From Bacillota bacterium (GTDB lineage Bacteria > Bacillota_I > Bacilli_A > RFN20 > CAG-826): a DNA stretch of 9,529 bases. The translations under genes were made by a program, and so were the position numbers. Numbering within the stretch: position 1 is the stretch's first letter; the number at the start of each line of letters is the position of its first letter. The notes under the pieces are model-generated. The model did not search any database. It saw nothing but the letters and a program-made list of their open reading frames with translations, and had not been told where the DNA came from. The DNA is taken from contig DNPJ01000044.1 in the NCBI GenBank assembly GCA_003501485.1, positions 1-9,529 on the forward strand, in the 5' to 3' direction. This document shows, piece after piece, positions 1 through 5,277 of the stretch.

Positions 1-1319
1 TATGGTATACATTCTTTGGAAAAAATATAGTTTTTCCTAAAGATCTATCTCCAAGTGAAATTTTTAATGTTTGTCAAAAATGTAATGTAACACATGTTTA
101 TAGCGTTCCATTATTCTGGGACTCCTTGGCTCAAAATGTTGTTCGAAAAGCAGAACTAGAAGGCCCAAAGAAAGCAGAATTATTGAGCAAGATGATTGCA
201 TTTAATACGCACAAAATTACTGCTGAAGAAGCAGGTACTGCTTCAACATCATTGGCTTTGAGCATTGTTCAAAATCAACTTCTAGGCAAAAAAGTTCGCT
301 ATTGTATTTCTGGCGGAGGGTATTTGTCAAACGAAACATTAAACACAATAAATGGTATTGGTTACAATCTATACAATGGTTTTGGCATGACTGAAGTTGG
401 TGTCACATCTGTTGAACTTTCTCCAATGGTTGAATATCGTTTAAAAGGTAGTATTGGCCATCCATTACATGGCGTCGAGTATAAACTCGCTAATACAAGC
501 GCACTTCACCCAAATGAAGGTGAACTATTGATTAAATCGCCCACAATCCACTCTCTAGAAATCATCAATGGGGAATTCCAAAAACCATTGCTTGAAGATG
601 GCTTCTTAAAAACTGGTGATATCGCTTGCGTTGATGAGACAGGAAATTATTATCTAAAAGGTCGAATAAAAGATATTATTATCAACGAAAACGGCGAAAA
701 TATATATCCCGATGAACTTGAAGATTATTTTAAAGACATAAAAGGCGTTACAAAAGTTTGTGTTCTTGGAATAAAAAATGGAAAAAACCATCACGAAGAT
801 ATTACATGTGTAATTGAAATTAATAACGATGTCAGTGAAGATGATCTTGTTTTAATAAAAAAACAATGTGATGAAATTAATAATTCTTTATCAAACGAAA
901 AACGAGTTAAATCATTCTTAATAAGCAAAGTTCCACTACCATTAACAGCTTCAATGAAAGTTAAGAGATTTAAAGTTAAAGAATTAGTCGAAAAAAACAA
1001 AGACTCATTCGCTAAATTTGGAGTTAAAAAGAAAATCAAAAACTTTGACGGCTACAAAATGGAAGATGTCGAACCAATCATCAAAGAAGTAAGAAAAATA
1101 TTTGCTAAAATACTTCTTCTTCCATGTGTCAAAATTAACGATGATGACCACTGGATAAATGATTTAGGTGGAGATTCAATGTCTTATGTTGAACTTATAG
1201 GAGAAATTAATAAAGCATTTGACATTCAAATTCCAGAAGATAAATACGCTATATTAGTCAACATTAACGATTTTGTTGAAGAAATATTAATTCTAAAAAA
1301 TGTAGAAAAAACTAAATAA
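1..1319 (+). CDS. AMP-forming acyl ligase with fused C-terminal acyl carrier domain (5' truncated by window)
   Basis: The frame is open from base 3 to the TAA at 1317-1319, so the true start lies before the window. The TTG at 126 is an internal Leu codon, not a start. Seen, numbering codon 126 as residue 1: an adenylation-domain GGG loop, a YNGFGMTE signature, a TGDIA motif followed by GRIKDIII and GENIYPDELE, and a PLTASMKVKR motif whose Lys278 would be the adenylation lysine. A carrier domain follows, with LGGDS holding the phosphopantetheine serine (Ser351, bases 1176-1178). Known for the family: such enzymes adenylate a carboxylic acid and pass it to CoA or a carrier thiol. Inferred: the acid, probably a fatty acid, is loaded onto the fused carrier. 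The sequence before the GGG loop resembles FadD-like ligases more than peptide synthetase modules. The substrate cannot be read here. rpsT follows after 62 bases on the same strand. Confidence 0.85.
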   Translation, partial: WYTFFGKNIVFPKDLSPSEIFNVCQKCNVTHVYSVPLFWDSLAQNVVRKAELEGPKKAELLSKMIAFNTHKITAEEAGTASTSLALSIVQNQLLGKKVRYCISGGGYLSNETLNTINGIGYNLYNGFGMTEVGVTSVELSPMVEYRLKGSIGHPLHGVEYKLANTSALHPNEGELLIKSPTIHSLEIINGEFQKPLLEDGFLKTGDIACVDETGNYYLKGRIKDIIINENGENIYPDELEDYFKDIKGVTKVCVLGIKNGKNHHEDITCVIEINNDVSEDDLVLIKKQCDEINNSLSNEKRVKSFLISKVPLPLTASMKVKRFKVKELVEKNKDSFAKFGVKKKIKNFDGYKMEDVEPIIKEVRKIFAKILLLPCVKINDDDHWINDLGGDSMSYVELIGEINKAFDIQIPEDKYAILVNINDFVEEILILKNVEKTK

Positions 1320-1334
1320 AAGTTGTTTTATTCA

Positions 1335-1353
1335 ATAAGTTTGATAAACTTAT
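1335..1353. repeat. AT-rich perfect inverted repeat upstream of rpsT
   Basis: ATAAGTTT and AAACTTAT form a perfect 8-bp stem around the 3-base loop GAT, midway between the acyl ligase stop and the rpsT ribosome binding site. No T-tract follows on either strand, so it is a poor intrinsic terminator. It could be a leader hairpin for rpsT, a protein-binding site, or chance in AT-rich DNA. Confidence 0.4.
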
Positions 1354-1381
1354 GTAAGTAATTATAAAGAGGTAATAAATA

Positions 1382-1648
1382 ATGGCTCAAATTAAATCAC
1401 AAATGAAAAGAATCGAGACAAACGAAAAAGCTCGTCAACGCAATGTCGCTATTAGAAGCCGCATTGCTACTGCTAGCAAAAAGGTAAGAGTCGCCGTTGA
1501 GAAAAATGACGTCGATGCCGCTAATGCAGCACTCAAAGAAGCAATTCGTTTACTCGACAAAAGTGTTACCGATGGCGTTTATGTAAGAAACACAGTTGCT
1601 CGTAAAAAAGCAGCTCTTGCAAAACTTGTTAACGGTATGGCTAAATAA
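1382..1648 (+). CDS. rpsT: 30S ribosomal protein S20
   Basis: This is a complete 88-residue protein, the usual S20 length. It is highly basic, with the typical start (MAQIKSQMKRIETNEKARQRN), the central alanine-rich helices (DVDAANAALKEA), and the VARKKAALAKLV tail. S20 binds 16S rRNA early in small-subunit assembly. The start is set by AAAGAGGT at 1366-1373, eight bases before the ATG. The gene is convergent with holA: its TAA (1646-1648) is followed with no spacer by the holA stop on the other strand. I see no strong promoter in the 62-base gap upstream, so it may be read together with the acyl ligase gene or from a weak promoter in that gene's end. A hairpin with a T-rich tail at 1687-1711 probably ends its transcript. 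Confidence 0.97.
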   Translation: MAQIKSQMKRIETNEKARQRNVAIRSRIATASKKVRVAVEKNDVDAANAALKEAIRLLDKSVTDGVYVRNTVARKKAALAKLVNGMAK

Positions 1649-2599
1649 TTAATTATTAAAATTAATTAAAAACAATTCTATTCCGTAAAAGCGGTCAATT
1701 TGGCCGCTTTTAATTTGATAATCTAAATAATATAGATCATCTAAAGCATACGCTATTCTTTTACGAGAAAGATATCGTCTATTAGAAAGAGAAATTTTAA
1801 CTCGATATGGATTACAAGAAAGTTCTTGTGCAATCTCTTCATTGCTAAGACCTTTGTCATACAAATAAGATACTTCGGATATGAATCTAAATTGATTTGC
1901 TAATAATGGAATTAGATAATCAATATTTTTTGATCCGAATAATTTTAGATCTCTGAAAATTGATAATGCCGTTGCACTGTCACCTTTAAATAATGCGTTA
2001 GAAATCTGAAAAGCATCATCTTCTATTGGTTTAGGCACCATTAGGCAAACGTCCATTAAAGAAATATTGTTTTTGTATAAGCATAATTTATCAGCTTCAT
2101 TAATAAAACGGTTTAAATCGCCGTCTATGCGGTAAATTAATTCATTTATAGCATCATCGGTTATGTTAACATTTTGATCCAAGAAGTATTTTTTGGCGTA
2201 TTTAGGCCAATCTTTTGCACTTAAATTTACAAAATTAAGAATAGACCCGTTGTCATAAACGTATTTCACTACAGGAGATTTTTCATCGATAGTTTCATCT
2301 CTAACAATAAAATAAATGTCTATAGAATCATCTAGCGATTTCAAAAACTCAGCTAATCTGTTTGTTTCTTCTTTATTCGCTTTCTTTCCTAAGAAAGAAA
2401 CATTGTCAACAACAACGGCTTTTTTATCATATCCAATAGGAAGCATACTTGCTTCATAAATAATATCATCAATCGCGCAATCGTCATTATCTAGCTTAGA
2501 AACATTAAACTCGTCAACCAGTTTAAGATTATCTTTTAAAAGCTTGTTAAGTCTTTTTTTAATCATTGGATATTGTTGACCATAAAGAATATAAAGCAT
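1649..2599 (-). CDS. holA: DNA polymerase III delta subunit (clamp-loader wrench)
   Basis: This is a complete protein of 316 residues, close to the usual 320-350 of the Bacillota delta subunit (YqeN type). Seen: an N-terminal LYILYGQQYP start in place of the usual YLlyGeE, a hydrophobic VVVDNVSFL strand, IDIYFIVRD, a GDLNRFINEADKL helix typical of the family's middle domain, and a C-terminal DYQIKSGQIDRF segment. Delta opens the sliding clamp ring for loading onto primed DNA. Neighbours fit: holA commonly lies after comEA/comEC and next to rpsT in Bacillota. The ATG at 2599 lacks a clear Shine-Dalgarno sequence; the bases before it are TAAAAT then ATTGAT. The start is kept because LYILYG is the expected N-terminus. 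The 3' end carries the rpsT terminator on the opposite strand. Confidence 0.93.
   Translation of the reverse strand: MLYILYGQQYPMIKKRLNKLLKDNLKLVDEFNVSKLDNDDCAIDDIIYEASMLPIGYDKKAVVVDNVSFLGKKANKEETNRLAEFLKSLDDSIDIYFIVRDETIDEKSPVVKYVYDNGSILNFVNLSAKDWPKYAKKYFLDQNVNITDDAINELIYRIDGDLNRFINEADKLCLYKNNISLMDVCLMVPKPIEDDAFQISNALFKGDSATALSIFRDLKLFGSKNIDYLIPLLANQFRFISEVSYLYDKGLSNEEIAQELSCNPYRVKISLSNRRYLSRKRIAYALDDLYYLDYQIKSGQIDRFYGIELFLINFNN
1687..1711 (+). terminator. Intrinsic terminator of rpsT, embedded in the holA coding end
   Basis: AAAAGCGGTC and GGCCGCTTTT form a 10-bp stem (one T-G wobble) around the loop AATTT. The tail TTTTAATTT continues on the plus strand. It begins 38 bases past the rpsT stop, as expected for a terminator. 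The same bases encode the KSGQIDRF segment near the holA C-terminus. The minus-strand reading also has a short T run, so it could attenuate holA transcripts too. Confidence 0.75.
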
Positions 2600-2626
2600 A
2601 TCAATATTTTAGTAGAATTTTAATTC

Positions 2627-2646
2627 TTATTAAACAGTTTTAATAA
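2627..2646. repeat. AT-only inverted repeat between comEC and holA
   Basis: TTATTAAA and TTTAATAA make a perfect 8-bp stem around a CAGT loop, in the 49-base gap between the comEC stop and the holA start. No T-tract follows on the minus strand and the stem has no G-C pair, so a terminator role is doubtful. Confidence 0.3.
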
Positions 2647-2648
2647 AA

Positions 2649-3671
2649 TTAAATGCTTATAAATGAAATAGTGCCTTCCTTATCAGTTCTTCTTATTGAT
2701 ATTTTCAACTCATTTAATCTCTCTATTACTTCACTGCTTGGATGATTATAGGAATTTTTTTCTCCAACAGAAATAATAGCTGTTTCAGGATTAGCTTTTT
2801 TAAGAAATTCTTCGCATGTTGATGTTTTACTCCCGTGATGTCCGATTTTTAATACATCACACTTTAGATCCAATCCTGAAGCTAACAAGTATTTTTCAAC
2901 ATCAATGCTTGCATCTCCCATTAAAAGCCATTTTTTATTCATGAACGATATATTGAATACGAGAGATGTATCGTTTTCGTTATTAGCATCATACGTATTT
3001 AAATTGTTTAAATAAATATCACCTACTCTATAAGGAAAATCATATTTATTTGATAAAAATTTATTTACTTTGTAATTATTAATTAGTGATGATACTCCGC
3101 CAGAATGGTCTTTATCGTTATGCGTTATCACAAGAGCGTCAATTTGATAAATTTGTTTTTTTCTTAGAAATGGAATCAAACATTCTTCCGCAATATCAAA
3201 ATTCGTATTTCCTCCCGTATCAATCATAACTGCCTTATCATTGTTTTTAAAAATTATGCAATCGCCTTGTCCAACATTAACAAAATAAACAGCATTGAAC
3301 ACATGTTTTATCGGTACAAAAGACATTAAAAACAACGATATAATCGGTATGTTAAGAAAAAATAGATGTTTTATTCTATTTACTTCCAAAAAATATAAAG
3401 ATCCGATTAATACAAAATAATACAAAGGAAAACAAGAAATAAAAATATCACTCATTGGTATTGTTAGATACAGACTCGAAAAAATCTCAATTGCTTTGTA
3501 ATTTACCATGCACAAAAATTGCAAGATATACTTAAATGGTATTGTTGTTATAAATGATAAATAACTTAATAAAAATGTAATTTGATTAAATGGTAGTAAT
3601 AAATTATTTAATATAGAATTTAAAGGAAAAAACAAACCGTTTTTAAAAGATGTTAAAGGCAATAAAAACAT
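2649..3671 (-). CDS. comEC C-terminal fragment: membrane segments plus metallo-beta-lactamase-like domain
   Basis: This is the longest open part of the broken comEC. From the ATG at 3671 (340 residues) it holds hydrophobic segments over about the first 120 residues. From about residue 128 it carries the hydrolase-like domain: NVGQGDCIIF, DTGG, HNDKDHSGG (184-192), MGDAS (251-255) and GHHGS (277-281). These are the conserved elements of the ComEC/Rec2 C-terminal domain, and none is damaged. The frame really extends upstream to the TAG at 3732-3734. No ATG, GTG or TTG lies between that TAG and 3671, and the 3671 ATG has no recognisable ribosome binding site, so separate translation is doubtful. 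Confidence 0.6.
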   Translation of the reverse strand: MFLLPLTSFKNGLFFPLNSILNNLLLPFNQITFLLSYLSFITTIPFKYILQFLCMVNYKAIEIFSSLYLTIPMSDIFISCFPLYYFVLIGSLYFLEVNRIKHLFFLNIPIISLFLMSFVPIKHVFNAVYFVNVGQGDCIIFKNNDKAVMIDTGGNTNFDIAEECLIPFLRKKQIYQIDALVITHNDKDHSGGVSSLINNYKVNKFLSNKYDFPYRVGDIYLNNLNTYDANNENDTSLVFNISFMNKKWLLMGDASIDVEKYLLASGLDLKCDVLKIGHHGSKTSTCEEFLKKANPETAIISVGEKNSYNHPSSEVIERLNELKISIRRTDKEGTISFISI

Positions 3672-3886
3672 AGTTACTAAGCCTGTTATGAAAATCTTTT
3701 TATATTTTCTTTTGATTCTTTTACTTATTAGCTAGGTTAGATTAATAATAATCGATAGTCCAAAACCGATATAAAACGATGATTGATATGCAAGATTATA
3801 ATCAAATAGTAAAAATATTAATGCGATGAGTGAAACAATCGTTAATCGTGACATTTTGTTTTTTAAGAAATATTTATTTATATAAC

Positions 3887-4654
3887 TTAAAATGCCGACC
3901 GTAAATATCCTTCTAATTTTGAAAAAACAAACATTCCATATGGCATAAGAACTAAATAAGGTAAAATATCTTTTAATTTTTCATTTGTTAAAAATCCGAA
4001 CAGTTTTTTAAATATCAAAATTAATAATTTTATATATATTCCACTAACAGTTAACAAAGAAATAATATTCAATTCGTCCGCTAATTTTAAATAATTGGAT
4101 TCATATTCAATATCCATAAACAAAAGAGAACTGATCAGATATTTGCTTTCTTCGTCAAAGCCAGAAAGGAATTGTTTTTTATATTTTTTTAATCTAAATG
4201 GATTGGACAACTTGGTGTTAATTCTATGCGCTGATAGGCTTCTTTTAACGCCTTTATTTATTAAATAATCTTTGAAATTAAATCTAGATTCATATGATGT
4301 TATTTCTAGCTCTTTTGGTTTAGCTTCTATACATAGAATATCCCCTACTTCTTTATAGTTATTATCCTCGTATACATAAAATTTTTCTAGTCCAGATTGG
4401 AACAAAAAATAGTTTTCTTTGCTTTCTATAACAACGCCACTATAAATGTTGTTTTCGTTATTATTTTCAAATGGAATTTTGCTAATTCCAGCGCAAGAAA
4501 TAATTAATGCCAAATAAATAAATGTCCTCTTTTTAGGAAATTTGATGAATGTTAATGATAAGAAAACAAGTGAAGTTATTATTCCAACAACAAAATTTAT
4601 CTTAAAAAAGCACAATCCTAAAACAACAGATATGAGAATAAAAAATAGTCTCAT
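3887..4654 (-). CDS. comEC N-terminal fragment: OB-fold region and start of the channel core
   Basis: This open part encodes 255 residues and is likely translated, because its ATG overlaps the comEA stop (ATGA). Two or three N-terminal membrane helices occupy about residues 1-60. A soluble beta-rich region follows at about 65-150, matching the ComEC N-terminal OB-fold domain (YSGVVIESK, VGDILCIEAKPKEL). The channel core then begins, with LLTVSGIYIKLLI at about 201-213. In most ComEC proteins this motif reads SGxH; here Tyr207 replaces the His. It stops after GYLRSAF, at the point where the family normally continues into further helices, so the product would lack most of the channel and the whole C-terminal domain. 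Confidence 0.6.
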   Translation of the reverse strand: MRLFFILISVVLGLCFFKINFVVGIITSLVFLSLTFIKFPKKRTFIYLALIISCAGISKIPFENNNENNIYSGVVIESKENYFLFQSGLEKFYVYEDNNYKEVGDILCIEAKPKELEITSYESRFNFKDYLINKGVKRSLSAHRINTKLSNPFRLKKYKKQFLSGFDEESKYLISSLLFMDIEYESNYLKLADELNIISLLTVSGIYIKLLILIFKKLFGFLTNEKLKDILPYLVLMPYGMFVFSKLEGYLRSAF

Positions 4655-5193
4655 GCATTTCGAAGGATTAGATATTTCTTTACCTTTTCAAATGTTGCAT
4701 TACCAATACCACTTACTTCTTTTATGTCTTCTAGCCTTTTGAATAATCCGTTTGCACTTCTATATTCCACAATCGCTTTTGCTACAGTAGATCCAATGCC
4801 ATTTACTTCTTTTAAGCCTTCTACATCGCTTTCATTAATATTAACCTTTTTAATTGGTTCCATTGAACAAACATCGTTGTTGTCATATTTCGGAGCAATA
4901 TAAAAGCTCATTCCGTCTTTTAATAAATAGCTAACATCATATGCGAGTTCATCGGCATTGCTCGTTGCTCCACCTGCAACATCAATTAAATCATTTAGCG
5001 ATGTGTTGATATCGAGCAAATATGTTCCGGGTCTAACAACCTCGCCGTCAACAGTGACATTTAATTTATCGATATTTGTCACTAATGTTGTAGCGGTATC
5101 GATGGCGCTATTAGCAATATTCGGATCAATACATGTGAATACCACTATCATAGCAACCGTTACAACTAAAACTGCAATAAGTACTTTGTACAT
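4651..5193 (-). CDS. comEA: ComEA-type competence DNA receptor (SLBB + helix-hairpin-helix)
   Basis: The protein has 180 residues. An N-terminal membrane anchor (about residues 3-22, almost all aliphatic) precedes an SLBB-type domain (about 44-100: VTVDGEVVRPGTY, LNDLIDVAGG). A paired helix-hairpin-helix domain follows (about 117-180), with VNINESDVEGL, NGIGSTVAKAI, EYRSANG and SGIGNATFEKVK. Known role: ComEA binds incoming double-stranded DNA outside the membrane and hands it to the ComEC channel. The ATG at 5193 is chosen because GGAGGT lies 7 bases upstream; an in-frame TTG at 5208 would put that ribosome binding site inside the gene. The stop overlaps the comEC start. The comEB gene found between these two in Bacillus subtilis is absent. 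The gene is intact although its partner comEC is broken. Confidence 0.92.
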   Translation of the reverse strand: MYKVLIAVLVVTVAMIVVFTCIDPNIANSAIDTATTLVTNIDKLNVTVDGEVVRPGTYLLDINTSLNDLIDVAGGATSNADELAYDVSYLLKDGMSFYIAPKYDNNDVCSMEPIKKVNINESDVEGLKEVNGIGSTVAKAIVEYRSANGLFKRLEDIKEVSGIGNATFEKVKKYLILRNA

Positions 5194-5200
5194 AATTTTT

Positions 5201-5206
5201 ACCTCC
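5201..5206 (-). promoter_or_regulatory. Ribosome binding site fixing the comEA start
   Basis: GGAGGT reads on the minus strand from 5206 to 5201. The spacer AAAAATT (7 bases) leads to the ATG at 5193-5191. It is the strongest Shine-Dalgarno match in the window, and it rules out the upstream TTG at 5208 as the start. A weak possible promoter lies just before it (TTGAAT, 17 bases, CCTAAT), overlapping the tail of the valS terminator. Confidence 0.85.
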
Positions 5207-5240
5207 AATATCTATTAGGAAGTAAAAACAAAAATTATTC

Positions 5241-5267
5241 AAAAAAGGTATGAAATTAACCATACCT
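5241..5267 (-). terminator. Intrinsic terminator of valS
   Basis: On the minus strand, AGGTATG and CATACCT pair around the 8-base loop GTTAATTT. A run of T follows directly (TTTTT, then GAATAATTTTT). It begins 11 bases after the valS stop. It separates valS from comEA, so comEA needs readthrough or its own promoter. Confidence 0.75.
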
Positions 5268-5277
5268 CTTAACATTA

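Larger units (their letters stand above)
2649..4654 (-). pseudogene. comEC: comEC, DNA-uptake channel gene broken by a frameshift and an in-frame TAG
   Basis: Three stretches in two frames together make one ComEC-like protein of about 668 residues: an N-terminal OB-fold part, a membrane competence core, and a C-terminal metallo-beta-lactamase-like domain. The first frame ends at a TAA (3889-3887) just after GYLRSAF. Moving back one base there gives an open continuation (LSYINKYFLKNKMSRL) with ComEC character, including a SSFYIGFGLS stretch matching the usual GFQLSF region. That frame meets TAG at 3734-3732, then runs on in the same frame through ITGLVTMFLLPLTSF to the normal end. Intact ComEC forms the inner-membrane channel that takes in single-stranded DNA. 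The ATG at 4654 overlaps the comEA stop as ATGA, so translation was coupled to comEA. No slippery heptamer supports programmed frameshifting. Decay is most likely, with sequencing or assembly error the alternative. Confidence 0.85.

Noticed and set aside
126..128. TTG at 126 as the start of the acyl ligase gene.
   Set aside because: The same frame is open to base 3 and encodes family-like sequence (THVYSVPLFWDSL) upstream, and no ribosome binding site precedes the TTG.
1341..1368. TTGATA (1341-1346) and TATAAA (1363-1368), 16 bases apart, as an rpsT promoter.
   Set aside because: The transcript would start near 1375, downstream of the clear ribosome binding site at 1366-1373, so it could not serve rpsT translation.
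3885..3898. Programmed -1 frameshifting as an explanation for the comEC frame change.
   Set aside because: The bases at the shift read GCA TTT TAA, with A before TTT, which does not form an X XXY YYZ slippery heptamer. The run of four Ts is short for transcriptional slippage, and a second lesion (TAG) lies downstream.
4542..5218. Plus-strand open frames opposite comEA and the comEC start.
   Set aside because: They are mirror frames of a well-recognised gene on the other strand, with no start signals and no family features.
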